A stretch of 64,000 nucleotides of DNA from Pseudaquabacterium inlustre (GCF_038066595.1 NZ_JBBUTH010000011.1:434001-498000); one strand, 5' to 3'. Counted from the first letter of the stretch, positions 22,173-32,766 are shown. Numbers and translations: made by a program. The notes: generated by a model not told the origin, from the sequence alone.

Positions 22173-23414
22173 ATGCTGGTCTGGGAAGACGACGTCGCAT
22201 CCCCTTCGACGACACCGCCACAAGGTACCGCACCGCAAGCCGCCAGCAACGCGCGGCTTGAGTCCACTGCTCCCCTCGCGCAAGCATCGCTGCATCTGCA
22301 GCCGGCCGTTGCGGCCATGCCGGTGAACGCCGCGCCCGTGCGTGCTGCTGCCGCTGCCGTGGTGCCGGTTCCGCAAGCCCCCGCCGAGAAGAACACGCGC
22401 CGCGTCAACGTCGCCGAGAAGCGCATCATCAACGGCCAGACCGATGTGAATCAGCTGGTGCCGTTCAAGTACAAGTGGGCCTGGGAGAAGTACCTCGCCA
22501 CCTGCGCCAACCACTGGATGCCGCAAGAGATCAACATGTCTCGCGACATCGCGCTGTGGAAGGACCCGAACGGCCTGACCGAAGACGAGCGCCGCATCAT
22601 CAAGCGCAACCTCGGCTTCTTCGTCACCGCCGATTCGCTGGCGGCGAACAACATCACGCTGGGCACCTACCGCCACATCACCGCGCCCGAGTGCCGCCAG
22701 TTCCTGCTGCGCCAGGCCTTCGAAGAGGCGATCCACACCCACGCCTACCAGTACATCGTGGAGAGCTTGGGTCTCGATGAAGGCGAGATCTTCAACGCGT
22801 ACCACGAGGTCTCGGCCATCCGCGAGAAGGACGAGTTCCTGATCCCGTTCATCGACGCGATCATGGACCCCAACTTCAAGACCGGCACGCTCGAAGCCGA
22901 TCAGACGCTGCTGCGTTCGATCATCGTCTTCGCCTGCCTGATGGAAGGCCTGTTCTTCTACGTCGGCTTCACGCAGATCCTGGCGCTGGGCCGCCAGAAC
23001 AAGATGACCGGTGCCGCCGAGCAGTACCAGTACATCCTGCGCGACGAGTCGATGCACTGCAACTTCGGCATCGACCTGATCAACCAGATCAAGCTCGAGA
23101 ACCCGCAACTGTGGACGCCGCAGTTCAAGGCCGAGATCCGTGGTCTGTTCGAGAAGGCGGTCGAGCTGGAGTACCGCTATGCCGAGGACACCATGCCGCG
23201 CGGCGTGCTGGGCTTGAACGCCAGCATGTTCAAGGGCTACCTGCGCTACATCGCCAACCGGCGCGCCACGCAGATCGGCCTGGAACCGCTCTTCCCGAAC
23301 GAGGAAAACCCGTTCCCCTGGATGAGCGAGATGATCGATCTGAAGAAGGAGCGCAATTTCTTCGAAACCCGCGTCATCGAGTACCAGTCCGGTGGCGCAC
23401 TGAGCTGGGACTGA
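22173..23414 (+). CDS. nrdB: Ribonucleoside-diphosphate reductase class Ia, beta subunit
   Basis: NrdB (413 aa) houses the diiron-tyrosyl radical cofactor that starts catalysis in NrdA. The conserved iron-ligand helices are present: FVTADSLAANN, FEEAIHTHAYQYI (with the probable radical tyrosine region), VFACLMEGLFFYVGF and DESMHCNFGIDLI. The first 70 residues are Ala/Pro-rich and variable, so the protein is longer than E. coli NrdB (376 aa). The ATG at 22173 follows AGGA a few bases upstream. It has its own candidate promoter and can thus be expressed apart from nrdA. Confidence 0.96.
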   Translation: MLVWEDDVASPSTTPPQGTAPQAASNARLESTAPLAQASLHLQPAVAAMPVNAAPVRAAAAAVVPVPQAPAEKNTRRVNVAEKRIINGQTDVNQLVPFKYKWAWEKYLATCANHWMPQEINMSRDIALWKDPNGLTEDERRIIKRNLGFFVTADSLAANNITLGTYRHITAPECRQFLLRQAFEEAIHTHAYQYIVESLGLDEGEIFNAYHEVSAIREKDEFLIPFIDAIMDPNFKTGTLEADQTLLRSIIVFACLMEGLFFYVGFTQILALGRQNKMTGAAEQYQYILRDESMHCNFGIDLINQIKLENPQLWTPQFKAEIRGLFEKAVELEYRYAEDTMPRGVLGLNASMFKGYLRYIANRRATQIGLEPLFPNEENPFPWMSEMIDLKKERNFFETRVIEYQSGGALSWD

Positions 23415-23480
23415 CGCACCGGGCACGCAGGTGCCAGGCGCGAGGGTCCACGGTCAGATCAAGATTCGCATCCGCGTCGA

Positions 23481-23529
23481 GTTGCTCGTCAGAAGCAACC
23501 GCAGCGGGTGCATCCCCGTTCACCGGGGA
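23481..23529 (+). other. Two small hairpins downstream of nrdB
   Basis: GTTGCT/AGCAAC (23481-23499) and TCCCCG/CGGGGA (23513-23529) are 6-bp perfect stems in the 211-base gap between nrdB and the histone-like gene. No T tract follows either, so terminator function is uncertain. The rest of this gap shows nothing I can name beyond the AAGGAG ribosome-binding site at 23614-23619. Confidence 0.35.
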
Positions 23530-23625
23530 GCCAGCAAGGGTCTCGAGGCCCGTCTGGCGCCGCGGTGAATCACGCCGTCGCTTGACCGACGGTCTGTGTC
23601 TTGCAACTTGATCAAGGAGTTTGTG

Positions 23626-24141
23626 ATGGCAACTGCGAAGAAGGCCACTGCGGCCAAGCGTCCGGCAACCAAGCCTGCTGCCCCCGCTAAGAAGGCGGCG
23701 CCGGCGAAGAAGGCTGCCGCCCCGGCGAAGAAGGCTGCACCGGCCAAGAAGGCTGCTGCTCCGGCGAAGAAGGCCGCTGCACCGGCGAAGAAGGCTGCTG
23801 CTCCGGCGAAGAAGGCTGCACCGGCCAAGAAGGCTGCTGCTCCGGCGAAGAAGGCCGCTGCACCGGCGAAGAAGGCTGCTGCTCCGGCGAAGAAGGCCGC
23901 AGCACCGGCCAAGAAGGCGGCCGCTCCGAAGGCGGCCGCCAAGAAGGCTGCACCGGCGAAGAAGGCCGCTGCGCCCAAGGCTGCTGCCAAGAAGGCTGCA
24001 CCGGCCAAGAAGGCTGCTGCCAAGAAGGCCGCTGCCAAGAAGGCTCCCGCAACGCCTGCGCCTGCGCCCGCAGCGCCTGCCGCCAAGACCGCGCTGAGTC
24101 CGGCTGCCGCTTGGCCGTTCCCCACTGGGAACAAGCCCTGA
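23626..24141 (+). CDS. Histone H1-like/AlgP-type Lys-Ala-Pro-rich DNA-binding protein
   Basis: This 171-aa, extremely basic protein is made almost wholly of AAPAKKA-type repeats (about residues 20-140) with a short C-terminal tail ending LSPAAAWPFPTGNKP. Such proteins (Bordetella BpH1, Chlamydia HctB, Pseudomonas AlgP) resemble the C-terminal tail of eukaryotic H1 and bind DNA without sequence specificity. They are thought to affect nucleoid compaction and transcription. The ATG at 23626 has a strong AAGGAG 6 bases upstream; an earlier in-frame ATG at 23596 lacks one. A strong terminator follows. Repeat number probably varies by replication slippage. Confidence 0.9.
   Translation: MATAKKATAAKRPATKPAAPAKKAAPAKKAAAPAKKAAPAKKAAAPAKKAAAPAKKAAAPAKKAAPAKKAAAPAKKAAAPAKKAAAPAKKAAAPAKKAAAPKAAAKKAAPAKKAAAPKAAAKKAAPAKKAAAKKAAAKKAPATPAPAPAAPAAKTALSPAAAWPFPTGNKP
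23722..23883 (+). repeat. Exact 81-bp tandem duplication inside the histone-like gene
   Basis: Units 23722-23802 and 23803-23883 are identical. Each is built from 18+21+21+21-base sub-repeats that start CCGGCGAAGAAGG or CCGGCCAAGAAGG. Sub-repeats of the same type continue, less perfectly, on both sides. The length is a multiple of three, so gain or loss keeps the frame. Confidence 0.9.
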
Positions 24142-24165
24142 GCATTCTGGTTTGAGCTAGTGATC

Positions 24166-24197
24166 AAGGCCCGGCCAACGCCGGGCCTTATTTTTTC
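24166..24197 (+). terminator. Rho-independent terminator of the histone-like gene
   Basis: A 10-bp perfect stem AAGGCCCGGC/GCCGGGCCTT with a CAAC loop is followed by ATTTTTTC. It overlaps the stop codon of the convergent TPR gene (TAA read from 24190-24188). On the opposite strand there is no T tract. Confidence 0.88.
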
Positions 24198-25294
24198 AAG
24201 AGACTGTTGATTCGGTCTGCGGTTTGAAGCGCATGGCTCAGAGTCGCCCTTTGAATCGCCCGATGGTTCGCGAGGTGTTCTCGTCCTAACTCTGCGAATC
24301 GTCCTGCATCTTGGGGGCGTTCCAACCGTTCGGCAATCTGCTTGGCGCGCCCGTACACGTACGCCAGATTGTCCTGATCATCACCCGCTGTAAGTGCTTC
24401 GATGGCAATTGACGTCAGCCTCCAGGCCTCTTCCGGTCGCGACTGATTCGCGTAGCTCCATGCCCGACTGATCTGGAGAAGGGGGAATTCCCGCTTGGGC
24501 AACTTGTCGCTTTGGACGCAGTCCAATAATCGACTAGCCGCTGGAAACTTCTTTCCGACCAGTAGAAGTTGGCCGCGAACCAGTGGAGTGGATTCCTCGA
24601 ATGAAATCGCACCCACGGCGAAGTCGTACGTCGTGAACGATCCGACTTCCATGTTGGCCCTCAGCAAGTCGCTCGGAGGGACTTCGCCAAACGCGTCATC
24701 CACAAGGATATTGGCTGCTCGGCAGATCGCGACGTTGAAGAGCATTGCGCTGATCGTCGCTTGGTCGCCCTCGGCGGTCGCATGTCGGCGTGCGCGCTCG
24801 TACCACGGCCTGGCGAGTTGGTAGTTTCCCGCCATGTGTATGGTGTCCGCCAATATCAAGCTTGCGCGCCCTCGCGCGTGATGGTCTTGCTCGTCAGACT
24901 GTTCGAACGTCTCGACGAGGAACTTGGACATTTCCTCGTATTTGGCGTTCTCAAGTGCAATGAGGCCCATCCAAGCCGAACACCAAGGCAGCGCTGATTT
25001 GGTTTTCAAAGCGACGGCAAGCGCGTAGGCGCGCCGAAGTCGCTCCCACCCCGGCTTTACCTCAATCTTGAAGTAATGCCCCACCCCCTCCGCCAGCATC
25101 ACCCATGATGCGATCTCGTGGTGGAGTTCCACGCCGAAGGTGTCGCGCACTCGCAGGATCAGGGCCTTGGCTTCTTCGGCCTGGCCCTGGCGGGCGCGGT
25201 GCACAGAGATCTTGCAGGTGGCGCGGGCCCAGGCCACGCGGTCGGTGGCGTTGCGGGCCTGGGTCTCCAGGTCGTCCAGCAGTCGGCAGTACAT
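24188..25294 (-). CDS. Hypothetical TPR-repeat protein of mixed base composition
   Basis: This 368-aa soluble protein consists of helical pairs resembling tetratricopeptide repeats, for example SALPWCSAWMGLIALENAKYEE, the ILADTIHMAGNYQLARPWYERARRHA segment and SRPEEAWRLTSIAIEALTAGDD. No catalytic motif or membrane segment is visible and the function is unknown. The ATG at 25294 has a good ribosome-binding site (GGGAGG, 25306-25301). About the first 65-70 codons are as GC-rich as the neighbours, while the remainder (roughly 24190-25090) is clearly lower in GC with different codon use. This suggests a mosaic or partly transferred gene. It follows purC by 47 bases on the same strand. Confidence 0.72.
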   Translation of the reverse strand: MYCRLLDDLETQARNATDRVAWARATCKISVHRARQGQAEEAKALILRVRDTFGVELHHEIASWVMLAEGVGHYFKIEVKPGWERLRRAYALAVALKTKSALPWCSAWMGLIALENAKYEEMSKFLVETFEQSDEQDHHARGRASLILADTIHMAGNYQLARPWYERARRHATAEGDQATISAMLFNVAICRAANILVDDAFGEVPPSDLLRANMEVGSFTTYDFAVGAISFEESTPLVRGQLLLVGKKFPAASRLLDCVQSDKLPKREFPLLQISRAWSYANQSRPEEAWRLTSIAIEALTAGDDQDNLAYVYGRAKQIAERLERPQDAGRFAELGREHLANHRAIQRATLSHALQTADRINSLLKK

Positions 25295-25341
25295 GGCGGG
25301 CCTCCCTGGCCCGCCGGGCTGGACGGCAGCCTGGGTGGCTG

Positions 25342-26241
25342 TCAGCCGCGCAGCGTGGCCAAGGCCGTTCTATACCGCTCTGCCGTGGCGTTGGCAACCT
25401 GGGGCGGCACCTGGGGCGCCGGGGCCTTCTTGTTCCAGGGCTCGCCGTCCACGCGGGCGGTTTCCAGCCAGTCGCGCAGGTACTGCTTGTCGAAGCTGGG
25501 CGGGTTGATGCCTTCCTGGTAGCCATCCACCGGCCAGAAGCGCGAGCTGTCGGGCGTGAGCACCTCGTCCATCAGCGTGAGGGTGCCGTCGGCGTCCAGG
25601 CCGAACTCGAACTTGGTGTCGGCGATGATGATGCCGCGCTGGAGTGCGATGGCCGCAGCCTCGCTGTACAGCCGGATGGCGGTGTCGCGCACCTTGGCCG
25701 CCAGCTCGGCGCCGATGATCTCGGCCATGCGTTCGAAGCTGATGTTCTCGTCGTGGTCGCCCACGTCGGCCTTGGTGGCCGGCGTGAAGATCGGCGCGGG
25801 CAGGCGGCTGGCGTTCTTCAGGCCCGGGGGCAGGGGCACGCCGCAGACCTGGCCGTTGTCCTGGTACTCCTTCCAGCCCGAGCCGGCCAGGTAGCCGCGC
25901 ACCACGGCCTCCACGGGCAGCGGCTTCAGGCGCTTGACCAGCATCGAGCGGCCCTGCACCTGGGCCACCTCGTCGGCGGCCACCACGCTGGTGGGCTCGT
26001 CGCCGGTCAGGTGGTTGGGCACCACATGGCCCAGCTTGTCGAACCAGAACAGCGCCATCTGCGTCAGCAGCACACCCTTGCCGGGGATGGGTTCGCCCAT
26101 CACCACGTCGAAGGCCGAGATGCGGTCGCTGGCCACCATCAGGATGCGGTCTTCGCCCACGGCGTAGTTGTCGCGCACCTTGCCGCGCGCCAGCAGCGGC
26201 AGCGAGTGGAGGCTGGTTTCGAACAGGGCGTCGGTGCTCAT
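25342..26241 (-). CDS. purC: Phosphoribosylaminoimidazole-succinocarboxamide synthase
   Basis: PurC (299 aa) condenses CAIR with aspartate using ATP to form SAICAR in purine synthesis. The family signatures are seen in order: LLARGKVRDNY, DRISAFDVVMGEPIPGKG, VVRGYLAGSGWKEYQ and IIIADTKFEFGLD. The SAICAR-synthetase block LMDEVLTPDSSRFWP follows. The start MSTDALFETSLHSLP at 26241 is standard, and upstream residues of the open frame are non-coding in character. fbaA lies 157 bases upstream on the same strand. purE and purK are about 24 kb away, so purine genes are scattered, as usual in this group. Confidence 0.96.
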   Translation of the reverse strand: MSTDALFETSLHSLPLLARGKVRDNYAVGEDRILMVASDRISAFDVVMGEPIPGKGVLLTQMALFWFDKLGHVVPNHLTGDEPTSVVAADEVAQVQGRSMLVKRLKPLPVEAVVRGYLAGSGWKEYQDNGQVCGVPLPPGLKNASRLPAPIFTPATKADVGDHDENISFERMAEIIGAELAAKVRDTAIRLYSEAAAIALQRGIIIADTKFEFGLDADGTLTLMDEVLTPDSSRFWPVDGYQEGINPPSFDKQYLRDWLETARVDGEPWNKKAPAPQVPPQVANATAERYRTALATLRG

Positions 26242-26398
26242 CGGCGTCTCGAGAAGAAGGGGCAGGGGCCAGGGGCCGGAAGGGCCCGTATTGTGCCTGC
26301 CGGTGCCGGCGGGCATGCAAAAGGGGCCCGCGCGGGGCCCCGTGTGCCGATGCCGCGCGCCGGGCGGCAGGCCGCCGGCGCGCATGGGTGGCTGGCGC

Positions 26399-27463
26399 TC
26401 AGTTCACCACCTGGGCCAGCTGGCCGCTGGCGTAGCGGGCGGCCATGTCCACCAGGTTCAGGCCCTGGATCTTGCCGGCCTGGCCTTCGCAGCCGAACTC
26501 GAGGTAGCGCTGCTTGCACACGGCCTTGGCGGCCTCGCGGGCGGGCTTGAGCCATTCGCGGGCGTCGAACTTGTCGGGGTTCTCGGCCATGAACTTGCGC
26601 ACCGCGCCGGTCATCGCCAGGCGGATGTCGGTGTCGATGTTGATCTTGCGCACGCCGTGCTTGATGGCTTCCTGGATCTCGGCGATGGGCACGCCGTAGG
26701 TCGTCTTCATCTTGCCGCCGTACTGGTTGATGATGGCCAGCAGCTCCTGCGGCACGCTGGACGAGCCGTGCATCACCAGATGGGTGTTGGGGATGCGCGC
26801 GTGGATCTCCTTCACGCGGCTGATGGCCAGGATGTCGCCGGTGGGCGGACGGCTGAACTTGTAGGCGCCGTGGCTGGTGCCGATGGCAATCGCCAGCGCG
26901 TCCAGCTGCGTGGCCTTGACGAACTGTGCGGCCTCTTCCGGGTCGGTCAGCATCTGGCTGTGGTCCAGCTTGCCTTCGGCGCCGATGCCGTCTTCCTCGC
27001 CGGCATCGCCGGTTTCCAGGTTGCCCAGGCAGCCCAGTTCACCCTCGACGGTGACGCCCACCTTGTGGGCCATGGACACCACCTGGCTGGTGACGTCGAC
27101 GTTGTAGCCGAAGTCGGCCGGGGTCTTGCCGTCCTCGCGCAGGCTGCCGTCCATCATCACCGAGCCGAAGCCCAGGTCGATGGCGCCGGCGCACACCTTG
27201 GGGCTGGTGCCGTGGTCCTGGTGCATCACCAGCGGGATGTGCGGGTAGGCCTCGGTGGCGGCCTGGATCAGGTGCTTGATGAACGATTCGCCGGCGTACT
27301 TGCGGGCGCCGGCGCTGGCCTGCAGGATCACCGGCGCGCCCACTTCGTCGGCCGCGGCCATCACGGCCTGCACCTGCTCGAGGTTGTTGACGTTGAAGGC
27401 CGGGATGCCATAGCCGTTTTCAGCGGCATGGTCCAGCAGTTGGCGCATCGAGACGAGAGGCAT
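26399..27463 (-). CDS. fbaA: Class II fructose-1,6-bisphosphate aldolase
   Basis: This 354-aa zinc enzyme interconverts fructose-1,6-bisphosphate with DHAP and glyceraldehyde-3-phosphate. Zinc-ligand motifs VMHQDHGTSP and LVMHGSSS are present, as are the phosphate-binding GVRKINIDTDIRLA and the acidic ETGDAGEEDG loop of the Calvin-cycle-type class IIB subgroup. The ATG at 27463 (MPLVSMRQLLDHAAENGY) matches that subgroup. The minus strand carries TACAAT at 27571-27566 as a possible -10, about 100 bases upstream of the ATG. With pgk and pyk nearby, the region concentrates lower-glycolysis genes. Confidence 0.96.
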   Translation of the reverse strand: MPLVSMRQLLDHAAENGYGIPAFNVNNLEQVQAVMAAADEVGAPVILQASAGARKYAGESFIKHLIQAATEAYPHIPLVMHQDHGTSPKVCAGAIDLGFGSVMMDGSLREDGKTPADFGYNVDVTSQVVSMAHKVGVTVEGELGCLGNLETGDAGEEDGIGAEGKLDHSQMLTDPEEAAQFVKATQLDALAIAIGTSHGAYKFSRPPTGDILAISRVKEIHARIPNTHLVMHGSSSVPQELLAIINQYGGKMKTTYGVPIAEIQEAIKHGVRKINIDTDIRLAMTGAVRKFMAENPDKFDAREWLKPAREAAKAVCKQRYLEFGCEGQAGKIQGLNLVDMAARYASGQLAQVVN

Positions 27464-27565
27464 GGCGGGTCCTGGATGAGAGTGGAAAACCGTGCGGGCG
27501 GCTGCCATGGTAAGCCGCGCACCGCTGCGCCGCCGCGTCATGAAACCGCCTTGTAACCGCGCAAG

Positions 27566-27571
27566 ATTGTA
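27566..27571 (-). promoter_or_regulatory. Candidate -10 hexamer for fbaA
   Basis: The minus strand reads TACAAT in the divergent gap between fbaA and the HATPase-DUF4325 gene. It would give a leader of about 95 bases. No consensus -35 is apparent. Confidence 0.35.
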
Positions 27572-27735
27572 TCGGCCGCCCCTTGCCGGGCCAGGGGCTT
27601 GCAGTCCTGCAAATCAAGGGACAGGGGCCGGAACTGGGCGGTTGCAGCGTCGCTTTTCACGCTTCAGCGCGAACGGCCGACAGCTCACACTGGCGGCCAC
27701 AGACGATGGCGGTACGGCCGCCCAAGGACAGCACC

Positions 27736-28779
27736 ATGGCCCGGCAACAAGCTCCCCGTTCAGTGCTCAGCAAGGCGTGCGACTGCGTCACCGAGCTGGC
27801 CATCCGACACCCTGGCGACCTGGCGCAACGCCTGGCGGCCCGGCTGTCATTGCCGCTGGCCGAGGCCCGCGTGCTGTGCGATCAGCTGGCGGATCTGCAG
27901 TGGCTGGTGAACGCCGGCACGGCCGACCGGCCCCAGTGGCGCCCCGGCGCGCTGCGCCAGGTGGTGCGCCGCTACGGCCTGGCCGGGCTGCAGGAAGACG
28001 TGCCCTGGCAGCAGGACTTCGCCCCGTACTTCGAGCTGCCGGCGCATGTGGCGCGCATCGCCCAGCACGCCTTCACCGAGCTGGTGAACAACGCCATCGA
28101 CCACAGCGGCGGCCGGCAGGTCACGATCTCGATGCGCCAGACGCCGCTGCAGATGCAGCTGCTGGTCAGCGATGACGGGCGCGGCGTGTTCAACAGCATC
28201 GGCCGCCAGTTCAAGATCAACGATCCGGTGCACGCCATGCTGGAGCTGGCCAAGGGCAAGCTCAGCAGCCAGCCCGAGCGCCACACCGGCCGCGGCCTGT
28301 TCTTCACGGCCAAGATGGCCGACATCTTCGACCTGCACGCCAATGGCGCGGCCTTCCAGCAGCGTGGCTGGGAGAACGAGGACTGGCAGCGCGGCCGGCC
28401 GGTGTGCGGGCGCGGCACCTCGGTCTACGTGGCCGTGGCGCTGGACACCGAGCGCACCGTCGACGAGGTGCTGCGCCGCTACAGCGCCGACGGCGCGGGC
28501 TATGGCTTCGAGCGCACCGTGGTGCCGATGAAGCTGCTCACCGCACCGCAGGTGGGGCTGGAGTCACGCGCGCAGGCGCGCCGCATCACGCAGCGCCTGA
28601 CAGACTTCCGCCGCGTGGAGCTGGACTTCGACGGTCTGCAGGACATCGGCCATGGCTTTGCCGACGAGTTGCTGCGCGTGTTCTCGCGCGAGCATCCGCA
28701 GGTGCAACTGGTGCCGGTGAACATGGCGCCGCGCGTGGCGGCGCTGGTGCACAGCGTGGCCGAACCCGCAGCAGCCTGA
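27736..28779 (+). CDS. HATPase domain protein with C-terminal DUF4325 (STAS-like) domain
   Basis: This 347-aa protein has three parts. The N-terminal helical region (about 1-95) looks like a winged-helix/DNA-binding fold (SLPLAEARVLCDQLADLQWL). A GHKL-type ATPase domain follows, with the N box ELVNNAIDHSGG (115-126), G1 DDGRG (146-150) and G2 TGRGLF (184-189). The C-terminal segment (about 256-339; VELDFDGLQDIGHGFADELLRVF) matches DUF4325, a STAS-like domain. There is no phosphoacceptor histidine or receiver domain, so it is not an ordinary sensor kinase. A switch analogous to the SpoIIAB/SpoIIAA pair on one chain is an inference. AAGGA at 27724-27728 supports the ATG at 27736. Confidence 0.8.
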   Translation: MARQQAPRSVLSKACDCVTELAIRHPGDLAQRLAARLSLPLAEARVLCDQLADLQWLVNAGTADRPQWRPGALRQVVRRYGLAGLQEDVPWQQDFAPYFELPAHVARIAQHAFTELVNNAIDHSGGRQVTISMRQTPLQMQLLVSDDGRGVFNSIGRQFKINDPVHAMLELAKGKLSSQPERHTGRGLFFTAKMADIFDLHANGAAFQQRGWENEDWQRGRPVCGRGTSVYVAVALDTERTVDEVLRRYSADGAGYGFERTVVPMKLLTAPQVGLESRAQARRITQRLTDFRRVELDFDGLQDIGHGFADELLRVFSREHPQVQLVPVNMAPRVAALVHSVAEPAAA

Positions 28780-28800
28780 TCGAAGCGCGCCGGTCGGAGA

Positions 28801-28848
28801 ACCCGCACGGCGGGTGGTGCTGCGTACACGCGGGGCCGGGTGCCCCAG
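28801..28848. repeat. Dispersed intergenic repeat, degenerate right half (copy A1)
   Basis: This segment aligns with the right half of the full element at 28849-28933. Its hairpin is degraded. It precedes the full copy in direct orientation, giving one and a half units between the HATPase-DUF4325 gene and pyk. Confidence 0.7.
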
Positions 28849-28933
28849 CGGGCCGAGCGCCGGGCCGCCCCAAGCCGGCCCGCAAACCCGCCCGGCGGGT
28901 GGTGCCGCGTACCCGCGGCACCGGGTGCCCCAG
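28849..28933. repeat. Dispersed intergenic repeat with conserved hairpin (copy A2)
   Basis: These 85 bases are about 90% identical to 42409-42492. A perfect 9-bp stem GGTGCCGCG/CGCGGCACC with a 4-base loop lies at 28901-28922. The element ends exactly at the pyk stop codon (TAA, 28936-28934). It sits between convergent genes and probably shapes their 3' ends. Confidence 0.8.
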
Positions 28934-30364
28934 TTACCCGACGCGGCAGACCTTCAGCATGTTGGTGCCGCCCGGGTAGCCCATCGGCTCGCCACAGGTG
29001 ATGGCATAGGTGTCGCCGGGGCGCAGCACGCCGCGGTCGACCAGCACGCGCTCGGCATCGGCCAGCGCGGCGTCGCGGTCGGAGTGCGACGCCATCTGCA
29101 CCGGGCGCACGTTGCGGTACAGCGCCATGCGGCGCTCGCTGGTGGGCTTGCTGGTGATGCCGAAGATCGGCACATGGATGTTGTGCCGGCTCATCCACAG
29201 CGCGGTGCTGCCCGACTCGGTGAGCGCGATGATGGCCTTGCAGCCGAGATGGTGCGCGGTGAACAGCGCGCCCATCGCGATGCTCTGGTCGATGCGGCCG
29301 AAGGCCCGGTCGGTGAAGCTGGCGTCCAGGCGCACGTCCTCGGCGCGCTCGGCCTCCAGCGCGATCTGCGCCATCTGCTCCACGGTCTCCACCGGGTACT
29401 TGCCGGCGGCGGTCTCGGCGCTGAGCATCACCGCGTCGGTGCCGTCCAGCACCGCGTTGGCCACGTCGCTCACCTCGGCACGCGTGGGCACCGGGTTGAC
29501 GATCATGCTCTCCATCATCTGCGTCGCGGTGATGGCCACCTTGTCCATCTCGCGCGCCATGCGGATCATCTTCTTCTGCAGTGCCGGCACGGCCGCGTTG
29601 CCCACCTCCACCGCCAGGTCGCCGCGCGCCACCATGATGCCGTCGCTGGCTTTCAGGATGGCCTCGAGCTGCGGAATGGCCTCGGTGCGCTCGATCTTGG
29701 CGATCATCGCCGGCTTGTGGCGGTAGGGCTCGCCGGCCACATAGGCCAGCTGGCGCGCCATCTCCATGTCGGTGGCGTTCTTCGGGAAGCTCACCGCCAG
29801 GTAGTCGCACTGGAAGGCCATCGCGGTCTTGATGTCCTCCATGTCCTTGGCGGTCAGTGCCGGCGCGGTCAGGCCGCCGCCCTGCTTGTTGATGCCCTTG
29901 TTGTTGCTGAGCTCGCCGCCGATCTTCACGGTGGTGTGCACCTGCTCGCCGCGCACGGCCTCCACGGTCAGCACCAGCAGGCCGTCGTTGAGCAGCAGGG
30001 TGTCGCCGGGCTTCACGTCGCGCGGCAGCTCCTTGTAGTCGAGGCCCACGCCCAGGTCGTCGCCAGGCTCGGTGCGCGCGGCGTCCAGCACGAAGGGCGC
30101 GCCCGGCACCAGCATCGTCTTGCCGTTGGCGAACTTGCCGACGCGGATCTTCGGGCCCTGCAGGTCGGCCATCAGCGCCACCGGCTTGCCCACCTTCTCG
30201 GCGATGCTGCGCACGAGGTTGGCTCGGTCGATGTGGTCCTGCGCCTTGCCGTGGCTGAAGTTCAGCCGCACCACGTCCACGCCGGCGCGCAGCATGCGTT
30301 CGAGCACCTCCGGATCGCTGCTGGCGGGGCCGAGGGTGGCGACGATCTTGGTGGCGCGTGGCAT
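28934..30364 (-). CDS. pyk: Pyruvate kinase
   Basis: Pyruvate kinase (476 aa) makes pyruvate and ATP from phosphoenolpyruvate and ADP. Visible motifs are the N-terminal RATKIVATLGPASS, the catalytic-barrel segment VVRLNFSHG, the acid-base/metal region MVARGDLAVEVG, ITATQMMESMI, and the C-terminal regulatory domain with ITCGEPMGYPGGTNMLKV. The ATG at 30364 gives the normal start. A minus-strand CATAAT at 30402-30397 is a possible -10. maeB lies 71 bases upstream on the same strand and generates pyruvate from malate, so both enzymes feed the pyruvate pool. Confidence 0.96.
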   Translation of the reverse strand: MPRATKIVATLGPASSDPEVLERMLRAGVDVVRLNFSHGKAQDHIDRANLVRSIAEKVGKPVALMADLQGPKIRVGKFANGKTMLVPGAPFVLDAARTEPGDDLGVGLDYKELPRDVKPGDTLLLNDGLLVLTVEAVRGEQVHTTVKIGGELSNNKGINKQGGGLTAPALTAKDMEDIKTAMAFQCDYLAVSFPKNATDMEMARQLAYVAGEPYRHKPAMIAKIERTEAIPQLEAILKASDGIMVARGDLAVEVGNAAVPALQKKMIRMAREMDKVAITATQMMESMIVNPVPTRAEVSDVANAVLDGTDAVMLSAETAAGKYPVETVEQMAQIALEAERAEDVRLDASFTDRAFGRIDQSIAMGALFTAHHLGCKAIIALTESGSTALWMSRHNIHVPIFGITSKPTSERRMALYRNVRPVQMASHSDRDAALADAERVLVDRGVLRPGDTYAITCGEPMGYPGGTNMLKVCRVG

Positions 30365-30435
30365 GGGCAGGCTCGGGTTGGCTGGAAGGCGCCGTGATTA
30401 TGGGCGCGCATGCCGGCGTGGCGACGGGGCGGCAG

Positions 30436-32766
<2,331 letters not shown>

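Noticed and set aside
23605..23614. TTGATCAA near the histone-like gene as an FNR half-site pair
   Set aside because: The two halves have no 4-base spacer, so it is not an FNR-type site.
23690..24030. Regular repeats that might be a CRISPR array
   Set aside because: The repeats are contiguous 18/21-mers with no spacers and encode AAPAKKA units within an open reading frame.
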